A stretch of 64,000 nucleotides of DNA, from positions 372,001 to 436,000 of the forward strand of contig NZ_FODT01000002.1 of assembly GCF_900110435.1 (NCBI RefSeq). The letters run 5' to 3'. How positions within the stretch are numbered: position 1 is the first letter of the stretch; the number at the start of each line of letters is the position of its first letter. The notes below the pieces were generated by a model, which did no database searches, was not told where the DNA came from, and worked only from the letters and a program-made list of their open reading frames with translations. Shown here in pieces: positions 44,532-54,329 of the stretch. The position numbers and the translations under genes are program-made. Source of the stretch: Rhodopseudomonas pseudopalustris. GTDB lineage: Bacteria; Pseudomonadota; Alphaproteobacteria; Rhizobiales; Xanthobacteraceae.

Positions 44532-45284
44532 ATGATTACTTCCGGGATCGCATCGCGACGAAGTTCGATGGCTCCGTTGTTGGCCTTCGCGGCCGCCATT
44601 CTGCTGACTGCCGCGCTTCCTGGCGGAGCATCGGCGCAGATGCTGGGCTACGCGGCCGCGCCACAGGCCGGTCCGTTCGAGGCCGACGACGAGATCATGG
44701 CCGCCCCGCCCCGGACGGCGTCGCCCGACGAAGCCGTCGGCGGCGATGACGCGCAACTCGCTGACCGGCTACGGCGGCAGGTCGTCGCCTATGACGGCAA
44801 CCAGCCGGCCGGCACCATCGTGATCGATACCGCGAACACCTATCTCTATTACGTGCTGGGCGGCGGCCGGGCGATCCGCTACGGCGTCGGCGTCGGCCGC
44901 GAGGGCTTCACCTGGGCGGGGACGCAGACCATCACCCGCAAGGCTGAATGGCCGGATTGGCATCCGCCGGCCCAGATGATTGCGCGCCAGCCCTATCTGC
45001 CGCGCTTCATGGCTGGAGGCCCCGGCAATCCGCTCGGCGCGCGGGCGATGTATCTCGGATCGACCCAGTATCGCATCCACGGCACCAACGATCCCTCGAC
45101 CATCGGCAAGTACGTCTCGTCGGGATGCATCCGGCTCACCAATGAGGACGTCGCCGACCTGTTCAGCCGCGCCAATATCGGCGCCCGGGTTGTCGTGCTG
45201 CCGAAATCGTCGCCGAACCGCGAGGCCCGCAAGGCCCGGCCCGACCGGCAGGCGATGATCATTTCGGTTTCGTCGGTCGACTAG
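44532..45284 (+). CDS. L,D-transpeptidase (YkuD family)
   Basis: Periplasmic peptidoglycan cross-linking enzyme, 250 residues from ATG 44532, with a signal peptide (LLAFAAAILLTAALPGGASA). The YkuD domain (about 95-220) has the catalytic signature HGTNDPSTIGKYVSSGCIRLTNEDV with the nucleophilic Cys and conserved His. The upstream ATG at 44487 would precede the EcfG transcription start. The TAG stop is part of a repeat element. Stress-dependent wall remodelling is the likely role. Confidence 0.9.
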   Translation: MITSGIASRRSSMAPLLAFAAAILLTAALPGGASAQMLGYAAAPQAGPFEADDEIMAAPPRTASPDEAVGGDDAQLADRLRRQVVAYDGNQPAGTIVIDTANTYLYYVLGGGRAIRYGVGVGREGFTWAGTQTITRKAEWPDWHPPAQMIARQPYLPRFMAGGPGNPLGARAMYLGSTQYRIHGTNDPSTIGKYVSSGCIRLTNEDVADLFSRANIGARVVVLPKSSPNREARKARPDRQAMIISVSSVD

Positions 45285-45360
45285 AGCAAAATGACTCATC
45301 TTCGGATCGTCATCCCGTTCAAGATTCTTGTTCGAGCATGATCGTTTCCGAAAGCCGTTG
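45281..45360. repeat. Dispersed repeat with GAGCATGATC core
   Basis: Starts as CTAGAGC at the L,D-transpeptidase stop and includes CATCTTCGGATCGTCATCC, TTCGAGCATGATCGTTTCCGAAA. A related copy lies at 56479-56580. The family is typical of Rhodopseudomonas/Bradyrhizobium intergenic regions. Confidence 0.6.
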
Positions 45361-45409
45361 CCCGGTTGTCGCGATCGCGCTCTCTTTCACCACGGACCGG
45401 AGGTCCAGG

Positions 45410-46075
45410 ATGCGCCGCTCTGCTGCGAGAATAATCGGGATTGGATGCGTCGCGTGGCTGTCGGTGGCGGGCATGGAATCGGGCGCGCAGGCACAGGACT
45501 TTTTCTCGGCGCTGTTCCATGGATCTCAACCGTCGACGCGCGGCTATGCGCCGGAGCGCGCAATTCCGTTCGCCATCGAAGGCGACTATGCGCCACGCCT
45601 GCCTCGCTCCAGCCCGCGCGCTTACAGCCCGCGCGTGCACGCCAGCGGCGGTCAGGCCTATTGCGTCCGGACTTGCGACGGGCGTTATTTCCCGATCTCG
45701 GCCACAGGCGGAGAGAGCAAGAACGAGACTTGCAGCAGTCTGTGTCCCGCGAGCGACACGAAGGTAGTTTATGGCTCGGGCATCGATGGTGCCCGCACGT
45801 CGAGCGGCAAGTCGTATTCGGAACTACCGAACGCTTTCAAGTATCGCACCGAGATCGTGGCCGGCTGCACCTGTAACGGCAAGGATCATTTCGGCCTGGC
45901 GCAGATCAAGATCGAAGACGATCCGACCGTGCGCAAGGGCGACATCGTCGCGAGCGAGGACGGCCTGAAGGTCGCCGGAAGAACCGACCGCCGCGAAGGC
46001 GCGGTCAATTTCTCGCCTGCGCCGGCGTCGATCCGCGCCGTTTATGGCAGGGCGCCTGTGGTGGCGGCGAACTGA
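45410..46075 (+). CDS. Exported DUF2865-type protein
   Basis: A 221-residue protein from ATG 45410 with GGAGG-type ribosome-binding sequence nearby and a signal peptide (AARIIGIGCVAWLSVAGMESGAQA). The core has a repeated-cysteine region (AYCVRTCDGRYFPIS, CSSLCPASDTKVVYGSGID, GCTCNG) matching what I know of DUF2865, a family of small secreted alphaproteobacterial proteins of unknown function. The frame extends to 45338 but this part belongs to the repeat. Confidence 0.78.
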   Translation: MRRSAARIIGIGCVAWLSVAGMESGAQAQDFFSALFHGSQPSTRGYAPERAIPFAIEGDYAPRLPRSSPRAYSPRVHASGGQAYCVRTCDGRYFPISATGGESKNETCSSLCPASDTKVVYGSGIDGARTSSGKSYSELPNAFKYRTEIVAGCTCNGKDHFGLAQIKIEDDPTVRKGDIVASEDGLKVAGRTDRREGAVNFSPAPASIRAVYGRAPVVAAN

Positions 46076-46136
46076 GCCGCATCATTGCGGCACTGAGCGG
46101 TCCTCCGCCGACCCCATCGCAATCAGTTCCAATCGT

Positions 46137-46161
46137 GGAACCGTCGCGCGTTCACTTCGTT
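46137..46161 (+). promoter_or_regulatory. EcfG-type promoter of a 51-residue membrane protein gene
   Basis: Exact GGAAC (46137-46141), 16-base spacer and CGTT (46158-46161), about 42 bases before the start codon. Confidence 0.78.
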
Positions 46162-46202
46162 ATTGCAGCGCGGGCAAGGGCTCGGGCTGAAAGGATTCTA
46201 CG

Positions 46203-46358
46203 ATGCTGATCGGTATTCTGATTACGTTTCTGGTCGTCATTCTGGTCTTGTATCTCATCAATCTGCTGCCGCTCGACGGCCGCGCCAAACAGATCGCGCG
46301 CGTCGTCGTCATCATCATCGGCATCATCTCGCTGCTGAAATATCTGGCGGTGTTTTAG
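46203..46358 (+). CDS. Small two-helix membrane protein (Thivi_2564-like)
   Basis: A 51-residue protein, MLIGILITFLVVILVLYLIN then LPLDGRAKQIARVVVIIIGIISLLKYLAVF: two membrane helices joined by a short loop. AAAGGA lies ten bases before ATG 46203. Composition and the LPLDGRAKQI loop resemble the family named Thivi_2564 membrane proteins. An exact EcfG promoter precedes it, so it is probably a stress-induced envelope protein. Its TAG stop coincides with the start of a repeat. Confidence 0.8.
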   Translation: MLIGILITFLVVILVLYLINLLPLDGRAKQIARVVVIIIGIISLLKYLAVF

Positions 46359-46395
46359 AGCGTTCCGGTTCTGATAGATCAGAACCGGAGCTCTC
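46357..46395. repeat. Dispersed palindromic repeat, copy C (short)
   Basis: Only the inverted-repeat head of copies A and B (AGAGCGTTCCGGTTCTGAT...ATCAGAACCGGAGCTCT) is present; the tail is missing. It begins within the stop codon of the preceding gene. Confidence 0.7.
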
Positions 46396-46427
46396 ATACC
46401 AAAAGCCTTAAATATCGAACCACTCAA

Positions 46428-46548
46428 CGTCATCCTGAGGTGTCCGGTATGCCGCGCTCCTGCGCGGCGCACCGGACCTCGAAGGATGAGCCACGGTGAC
46501 TGTCGCCGCATCCTTCGAGGCTCGCTACGCTCGCACCTCAGGATGACG
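46428..46548. repeat. Long inverted repeat (CGTCATCCTGAGG family)
   Basis: Ends are CGTCATCCTGAGGTG and CACCTCAGGATGACG with a second internal pair (CCTCGAAGGATG / CATCCTTCGAGG). This is a well-known intergenic repeat form in Bradyrhizobium relatives. It lies between the small membrane protein gene and csbD. Confidence 0.8.
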
Positions 46549-46569
46549 ACCGCTCTAGGATGTCTAACG

Positions 46570-46603
46570 AAGAAAGCCCCGGCGTCATCGCCGGGGCTTT
46601 CTT
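46570..46603. terminator. Terminator after csbD
   Basis: Perfect 15-bp stem (arms 46570-46584 and 46589-46603) with a four-base loop. Both arms end in an A/T run, so it works on either strand. It lies 22 bases after the csbD stop. Confidence 0.85.
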
Positions 46604-46624
46604 GTTCAGCGCATCGCGCGCCGA

Positions 46625-46825
46625 TCAGGGCAGGGATTTGAACCAGGCGTCGACGTCGGTGCGAACCTGCTCCTTGGCGAAGCCATAGCGCTCCTGCAGC
46701 TTGCCTTCGAGCTGGTCGCGGCGGCCGGCGATCACATCGAGATCGTCGTCGGTGAGTTTGCCCCACTTCTCTTTGACGTTCCCCTTGAACTGCTTCCAGT
46801 TGCCTTCAACGCGGTCCCAATTCAT
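46625..46825 (-). CDS. csbD: CsbD family stress protein
   Basis: A 66-residue hydrophilic protein (MNWDRVEGNWKQFKGNVKEKWGKLTDDDLDVIAGRRDQLEGKLQERYG) matching the CsbD family from end to end. ATG 46825 is chosen with GGAG eight bases before it; the longer frame has no family similarity. An exact EcfG promoter on this strand makes it a likely member of the EcfG regulon, as in related bacteria. Biochemical function is unknown. Confidence 0.92.
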   Translation of the reverse strand: MNWDRVEGNWKQFKGNVKEKWGKLTDDDLDVIAGRRDQLEGKLQERYGFAKEQVRTDVDAWFKSLP

Positions 46826-46854
46826 CGTCAACTCCTCTTGTTCGTATGCAGGAC

Positions 46855-46879
46855 AACGGACCGCTGCGAGCAAGGTTCC
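46855..46879 (-). promoter_or_regulatory. EcfG-type promoter of csbD
   Basis: On the minus strand: exact GGAAC (46879-46875), 16-base spacer and CGTT (46858-46855), about 30 bases before the csbD start. Confidence 0.82.
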
Positions 46880-46935
46880 CGACATGTGATCGGGCAAGGT
46901 TCGCTTCGATCGCCGGCTCAAATCATTCAATCCCA

Positions 46936-46970
46936 AACAAAAAAAACCTCCCCCGCGAGGGAGAGGTTTT
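46936..46970 (-). terminator. Rho-independent terminator after malate synthase
   Basis: Read on the minus strand: an imperfect stem (AAACCTC / GAGGTTT plus CCC/GGG) followed by a run of eight T, 46 bases after the glcB stop. Confidence 0.82.
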
Positions 46971-47015
46971 GTCGTGTGAGGGTCGGCGGACCGACCGATC
47001 AGTGTGGTATCTGGA

Positions 47016-49232
<2,217 letters not shown>

Positions 49233-49337
49233 TCAGGGGTCAAAATGAGCCGATGACCGCGGAGAGGCGGCCTCGGGAGGCCTCTTTTAGCGCCAAAGGC
49301 GAGGGCTTTGGAAGGCCCCCTCGGCGAGGGCGCCGGA

Positions 49338-50204
49338 TCAGGGCTGCGGACGCTCGTCGCCGGCCAGCCGCTCCAGCAGCATTTTCAGCAGGATGGTGAC
49401 CACCGCCACGGCCGTCAAAGTGGTCGCGGCGGCGAATGCGCCTGCGACATTATAGTCCTGGTACAGCAGCTCGATCTGCAGCGGCAGCGTGGTGGTCTGG
49501 CCGCGGACATTGCCGGACACCACCGAAACCGCGCCGAATTCGCCCAGCACGCGCGCGTTGCACAGAATTGCGCCGTACAGCATCGCCCAGCGGATGTTCG
49601 GCAGTGTGACGCGGAAGAAGGTGGCGAACCCGCCTGCGCCGAGGGTGACGGCGGCCTCTTCCTCGTCGGTTCCCTGAACCTGCATCAGCGGGATCAACTC
49701 CCGGGCGACGTAAGGGGCGGTGACGAACATGCTGGCGAGCACGATGCCGGGCAGCGCGAACATCACCTTGAGGTCGAACTGGTCGAGCAGCGGCCCGAAC
49801 AGGCCCTGCGAGCCATAGACGAACAGATAGGCGACGCCGGCGACGATCGGCGAGATCGAGTAGGGCAGTTCGATCAGCGCAATCAGCAAAGTACGGCCGG
49901 GGAACTCGAACTTGGTAACGGTCCAGGCCGCGGCGACGCCGAACAGAATGTTGATCGGCACCGCGATCAGCGCGGTGATCGTGGTCAGCCACATCGCGTG
50001 CAGCGTGCCGGGATCGCCGAGATTGCGCAGGAAGACCCCGACGCCCTGCGCGAAGGCCGAGCTGAGGATCACCGCCAGGGGCGCGATCAGGATGAACAGC
50101 GTCACCACCGCGACCACGCTCAGCACGACGAAGCGCGCGACCGGGCCGGCCCCGACCGGCGTGACCATCCAGTCCGCTTTTGCAGCGCGTCGCGGTTTCG
50201 CCAT
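49338..50204 (-). CDS. cysW: Sulfate/thiosulfate ABC permease CysW
   Basis: Inner-membrane permease of the sulfate importer, 288 residues with six hydrophobic segments. The ABC-permease coupling loop (EEEAAVTLGAGGFATFFRVTLPNI) is typical. The ATG at 50204 overlaps the cysT stop (ATGA), which sets the start; the frame is open far upstream only as a shadow of cysT. No ATPase gene follows: the next gene is malate synthase. Confidence 0.94.
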   Translation of the reverse strand: MAKPRRAAKADWMVTPVGAGPVARFVVLSVVAVVTLFILIAPLAVILSSAFAQGVGVFLRNLGDPGTLHAMWLTTITALIAVPINILFGVAAAWTVTKFEFPGRTLLIALIELPYSISPIVAGVAYLFVYGSQGLFGPLLDQFDLKVMFALPGIVLASMFVTAPYVARELIPLMQVQGTDEEEAAVTLGAGGFATFFRVTLPNIRWAMLYGAILCNARVLGEFGAVSVVSGNVRGQTTTLPLQIELLYQDYNVAGAFAAATTLTAVAVVTILLKMLLERLAGDERPQP

Positions 50205-51031
50205 CACGCGTTGCCCCGTCCGAGATAGCGGAGCTGCCAGGCTTGAACCGCGTTGGTGACGATCAGCATGGCGAAAGCCATCGCCAGCATCACGGTCGCA
50301 ATCGCCGCGGCCGCCGGGTAGTCGTATTCCTCGAGCCGGATGAAGGCGAGCAGAGCGACGATCTCGGTCTTCATCGGCTGGTTGCCGGCGATGAAGATCA
50401 CCGCGCCGAACTCGCCGAGGCTGCGCGCGAACGCCAGCGAGCAACCGGCCAGCAGCGCGGGAAAGATCGATGGAAAGATGATCCGCGACAGGATCTGCAG
50501 ATCGCTGGCGCCGAGCGAGCGGCTGGCTTCCTCGACGTCGCTGCCGAGATCCTCGATCACCGGCTGCACGGTGCGCACCACGAAGGGAATGCTGGTGAAC
50601 GCCATGGCGATCGCGATGCCGAACGGGGTGTAGACCACACTCACGCCGAGCGGCTCGAGCGCTGCGCCGAACCAGCCGGTCTTCGAGAACAAAGCGGTCA
50701 GCGCCAGACCCGCGACCGCGGTCGGCAGCGCGAACGGCACGTCGACCAGCGCGTCGAGCAGGCGCTTGCCGGGAAACTGATAGCGCGCCAGAACCCAGGC
50801 GAGCAGCAGACCGTAGATCGCGTTGAACACCGTCGCAGCCAGCGCCATCGTCACCGTCAGCCGGATCGCCGCCAGCGTGCGCGGCGACGACAGGATCGCC
50901 CAGAGCTGCGCCGGGCCGATGTCGGAGGCCTTCAGAATCAGCGCGCACAGCGGCAGCAGCACGATCGCGCCGAGATACAGCACGGTGATGCCGAGGCTGA
51001 GGCCAAATCCGGGAATGACGCTGCGTCGCAA
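50204..51031 (-). CDS. cysT: Sulfate/thiosulfate ABC permease CysT (CysU)
   Basis: Second permease of the sulfate importer, 275 residues. The coupling loop EEASRSLGASDLQILSRIIFPSI and the membrane pattern match CysT. It is separated from the binding-protein gene upstream by 183 bases containing a dispersed repeat. Confidence 0.94.
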   Translation of the reverse strand: MRRSVIPGFGLSLGITVLYLGAIVLLPLCALILKASDIGPAQLWAILSSPRTLAAIRLTVTMALAATVFNAIYGLLLAWVLARYQFPGKRLLDALVDVPFALPTAVAGLALTALFSKTGWFGAALEPLGVSVVYTPFGIAIAMAFTSIPFVVRTVQPVIEDLGSDVEEASRSLGASDLQILSRIIFPSIFPALLAGCSLAFARSLGEFGAVIFIAGNQPMKTEIVALLAFIRLEEYDYPAAAAIATVMLAMAFAMLIVTNAVQAWQLRYLGRGNA

Positions 51032-51087
51032 GGCGAGTTGTATCCGATCCGCAGTTGGCGGTTAGTCGACGAGCACAAAACTCAAAT

Positions 51088-51190
51088 TGTCATTCCGGGA
51101 TGCGCCGCGGGAGCGGCGCAGACCCGGAATCCCGAGATGTTGCAAAGAGAGATTCCGGGTTCACGAGCTGCGCTCGTGCCCCGGAATGAC
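51088..51190. repeat. Dispersed inverted repeat (GTCATTCCGGG family)
   Basis: Ends GTCATTCCGGG and CCCCGGAATGAC enclose internal pairs (ACCCGGAATC / GATTCCGGGT). It sits between the sulfate-binding protein gene and cysT, in a transcript they probably share. Confidence 0.8.
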
Positions 51191-51214
51191 GAACTCTATT
51201 GCAGCGACAGCTGT

Positions 51215-52222
51215 TCACCGTCCGCCGAACAGCTGATCGAGCTTGGCGCCGGAGGCGAGGTGCGCGGCGTTGAGCCTGTCCCAGCCGCCGAATTCGTCCT
51301 CGACCCGGTACAGCTTCACCTCCGGGAACTTGTCCTTGAACTTCTCGATCACGGCCTTGTCTTGCACGCGGTTATACGCCTTGGCGAGGATGGTCTGGCC
51401 CTCGGGCGAATACAGATATTCGAGATAGGCGGTGGCGAGCGCGCGGGTACCGTGCTTGTCGGCGTATTTGTCGACCACGCTGACCGGGAATTCGGCCAGC
51501 AGGCTGGTCGGCGGCACCACGACTTGATACTTGTCGGCTCCGGCGAGGTCGCGGATCGAGCTGGTTTCGGCCTCGAAAGTGATCAGCACGTCGCCGGTCT
51601 GACGCTCGACGAAGGTCGTCGTCGCGGCGCGGCCGCCGGTGTCGAACACCGGCACATTGGCGAACAGCTTCTTGATAAACGCGTCGGCCTCCGCCTCGTT
51701 GCCGTATTTCTGCTTCGCGAAGGCATAGGCCGCCAGATAGGTATAGCGGCCGTTGCCCGAGGTCTTCGGGTTCGGGAAGATCACCTTGACGTCCGGCTTC
51801 ACCAGATCGTCCCAATCCTTGATCCCTTTCGGGTTGCCGGCGCGAACCAGAAACGCCGGCAGCGAATAATACGGCGAGGAATTGTTCGGCAGCCGCTTCG
51901 CCCAGTCGGCCGGGATCAGCTTGCCTTTGTCATGCAGCACCTGGACGTCGGTGACCTGGTTGAAGGTCACGACGTCGGCTTCGAGTCCTTCGAGGATCGA
52001 TCGCGCCTGCCGGGACGAGCCGCCATGCGACTGGTTGATGGCGATGTCCTGTCCGGTTTTCGCCTTCCATTGCGGAATGAACGCCGCGTTGATCTCGGCG
52101 TAGAGCTCGCGGGAGATGTCGTAGGAGACGTTGAGCAGCGTGGTCGGCGTCTGCGCCTGCGCAGGCAGCGCGGTTACGAGCGCGCCGACACCAGCGAACA
52201 ATGCAAGGGCGAAACGGTTCAC
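51215..52222 (-). CDS. sbp: Periplasmic sulfate-binding protein
   Basis: Solute-binding protein of the sulfate ABC importer, 335 residues with a signal peptide (MNRFALALFAGVGALVTALPAQAQ). Recognisable segments are LNVSYDISRELYAEINAAF, NQSHGGSSRQARSILEGLEADVVTFNQVTD and FPNPKTSGNGRYTYLAAY. It could equally be named cysP if thiosulfate is preferred. It is first in the cys transport operon. Confidence 0.93.
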   Translation of the reverse strand: MNRFALALFAGVGALVTALPAQAQTPTTLLNVSYDISRELYAEINAAFIPQWKAKTGQDIAINQSHGGSSRQARSILEGLEADVVTFNQVTDVQVLHDKGKLIPADWAKRLPNNSSPYYSLPAFLVRAGNPKGIKDWDDLVKPDVKVIFPNPKTSGNGRYTYLAAYAFAKQKYGNEAEADAFIKKLFANVPVFDTGGRAATTTFVERQTGDVLITFEAETSSIRDLAGADKYQVVVPPTSLLAEFPVSVVDKYADKHGTRALATAYLEYLYSPEGQTILAKAYNRVQDKAVIEKFKDKFPEVKLYRVEDEFGGWDRLNAAHLASGAKLDQLFGGR

Positions 52223-52572
52223 GGGAACTCCTATTGTTGGCCTACGGCATCAGGCGTCGGCGAGAAGCGACCCCTTCGCATGAAAAAAGTGGAGCTTCGA
52301 AGCCTCGGTTCGATCGCGCCGATTGTGGTCAGATAGTCGAGCTAATCGCGCGTGTGAAGCGGCCGGCGCCGGAACAACGCCGCCGCGGTGAAGGCGCGGA
52401 GCAGACCGCGGCGCGGGCCGGAGAATGGTTGTCTCCCGCAACTGACCTGGAGGGATGGAAATTCCACACTGCTCTGCGGCAGTGCAAAGGATTGGTTTTC
52501 TTTCGGCGAGACTTGTAACGACTCCAGGTAGAAAATAATTCTGGCGAACCCCGTCGGGGCAACGGAGCTGTG
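52223..52572. other. Divergent cys promoter region
   Basis: About 350 bases between sbp (minus) and cysG (plus). It should carry promoters for both sulfur operons. No FNR box, EcfG site or known riboswitch was seen; open frames here are antisense shadows. Confidence 0.45.
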
Positions 52573-54009
52573 ATGCGTTTCCTTCCGGTCTTTCTCGATC
52601 TCGCGGCAGGGCCGGTGGTGCTGGTTGGCGCCGGAGAGATGGCGCGCGCCAAGATGCGGCTGCTGTTGTCGGCCGGCGCGGCGATCCGCTGGTACGTGAC
52701 TGACGGCGATCGCGACCTCGCCGGCCTCGGCGAGGCCGACCGCGCGCGGGTGACATTCGCCGACGGCGATCCGCGTGACGCCGATCTGTCCGGCGCGATC
52801 GCGTTGCTGTGTGCGGGCGCCGGCGACATCGCGGCAACGCTCGCCGTCAAGGCCCGTGCGCTTGGCGTGCCGGTCAATGTGATGGACGAACTGTCGCATT
52901 CAACTTTCATCTTCCCGGCGATCGTCGATCGCGGCGATGTGGTGGTCGCGGTCGGCACCGGCGGCGCCTCGCCGGTGGTGGCGCGGCGCGTGCGCGAGAT
53001 GATCGAGAAGATGCTGCCGGCGCGGATCGGCGATCTCGCGGCGCTGATCGGCCGCTGGCGCCATCCGATCAAGGGGCGGCTTCCGGAGTTTCCGCTGCGC
53101 CGCCGGTTCTGGGAGCGCGTCGTCGATGGACCGATCGGCAAGGCCGTGCTGGACGGCCGGCTCGCCGAGGCGGAAGACCAGTTGAAGATGATCGGCGATC
53201 CGTCGGCCTATGCGCGCGGCTCTGAATCGGGACATGCCGAGGGCCACGTCACGCTGGTCGGCGCCGGTCCCGGCGATCCCGATCTGCTGACGATCAAGGC
53301 ACTGCGCGCGCTGCAGGACGCCGACGTGGTGTTCTACGACGAGCTGGTGTCGCCCGAGATTCTCGACCGCATCCGCCGCGACGCCGCGCGCGTCCCGGTC
53401 GGCCGCCGTATCGGCAAACCGGGGATCGGCCAGGATGCTATCAACACGCTGCTGATCGAAGCCGCGCAGGCCGGTCAGCGCGCGGTGCGGCTGAAGGGCG
53501 GCGATCCGTTCGTGTTCGGCCGCGGCGGCGAAGAGATCGAGGCGCTGCGCGACGCCGGCGTGTCGTATTCGGTGGTGCCCGGCATCAGCGCCGGCCTCGG
53601 CGCCGCCGCGCAGTTCGAAGTGCCGCTGACCTATCGTCACGAGGCGCTGCGCATCACCTTCCTCACCGCGCACAAGGCCAGAGACGCCGAGGCGGTCGAC
53701 TGGTCGGCGCTGATCGACGAGAAGATGACCATCGTCGTCTATATGGGCATGACCGCCGCGGCGACCGTTCGCGAAGGCCTGCTCGACGCGGGGCGTTCGC
53801 CGCAGACGCCGGTCGGCGTGTTCGCGCGGGTGACGCGGCCGGACGCCAGCGCCGCGGTCGGCACGCTCGACGACTTGCCGGCCTTGGTCGATCAGGTCGG
53901 GGCCGGCCCGGCGATCCTGGTGATCGGCGACGTCGTCGCGCATTCGGCGCCGTGGCGCCAGCAACAACTCCAGCAACTCTTGTCGACCTATCAGGTGGCC
54001 GCCGAATGA
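52573..54009 (+). CDS. cysG: Siroheme synthase CysG (trifunctional)
   Basis: Makes siroheme, the cofactor of sulfite reductase, from uroporphyrinogen III. It has 478 residues. The N-terminal dehydrogenase/ferrochelatase part (1-205) has the NAD-binding GAGEMARAKMRLLLSAGA, and the C-terminal methyltransferase part (about 215-470) has VGAGPGDPDLLTIKAL, YDELVSP and RLKGGDPFVFGRGGEE. A GTG directly before ATG 52573 is an alternative start. ATGA overlap with the DUF2849 gene. Confidence 0.95.
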   Translation: MRFLPVFLDLAAGPVVLVGAGEMARAKMRLLLSAGAAIRWYVTDGDRDLAGLGEADRARVTFADGDPRDADLSGAIALLCAGAGDIAATLAVKARALGVPVNVMDELSHSTFIFPAIVDRGDVVVAVGTGGASPVVARRVREMIEKMLPARIGDLAALIGRWRHPIKGRLPEFPLRRRFWERVVDGPIGKAVLDGRLAEAEDQLKMIGDPSAYARGSESGHAEGHVTLVGAGPGDPDLLTIKALRALQDADVVFYDELVSPEILDRIRRDAARVPVGRRIGKPGIGQDAINTLLIEAAQAGQRAVRLKGGDPFVFGRGGEEIEALRDAGVSYSVVPGISAGLGAAAQFEVPLTYRHEALRITFLTAHKARDAEAVDWSALIDEKMTIVVYMGMTAAATVREGLLDAGRSPQTPVGVFARVTRPDASAAVGTLDDLPALVDQVGAGPAILVIGDVVAHSAPWRQQQLQQLLSTYQVAAE

Positions 54010-54320
54010 CCTCTCCGCTGCAACAGAAGATCAAGATCACCGGCCCGTCGGTCGTGACGGCGAACCGCACCTTCGACGGCGTCGTGATCTACCGCACTGG
54101 CGCGCAGGGCTGGTCGACCGATCTGACGGAGGCTGCGATCGTGCGTGAGGCGGCGACGGCGCGCGCGTTGCTCGCCGAATCCGTCGCCGACGATGTCGGC
54201 GCGGTCGGCGCCTATATCGCACCGGTGAAGATCGACGACGCCGGCGTCATCATTCCCGGCAATCTGCGCGAACAGATCCGCAAAAGCGGCGTCACCATCG
54301 CGCTGCCCGCTCAGGCCTAA
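54006..54320 (+). CDS. DUF2849 family protein
   Basis: A 104-residue cytoplasmic protein starting at 54006 inside the cysG stop. DUF2849 genes sit regularly between cysG and cysI in alphaproteobacteria, which links it to sulfite reduction. Sequence shows a small beta-rich N-terminus (ITGPSVVTANRTFDGVVIYRT) and a helix. Precise function unknown. Confidence 0.85.
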   Translation: MTSPLQQKIKITGPSVVTANRTFDGVVIYRTGAQGWSTDLTEAAIVREAATARALLAESVADDVGAVGAYIAPVKIDDAGVIIPGNLREQIRKSGVTIALPAQA

Positions 54321-54329
54321 GGTTCTTCA

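Noticed and set aside
46428-46548. CRISPR or small mobile element
   Set aside because: A single long inverted repeat without regular spacers or a transposase; fits the dispersed intergenic repeats of this bacterial group.
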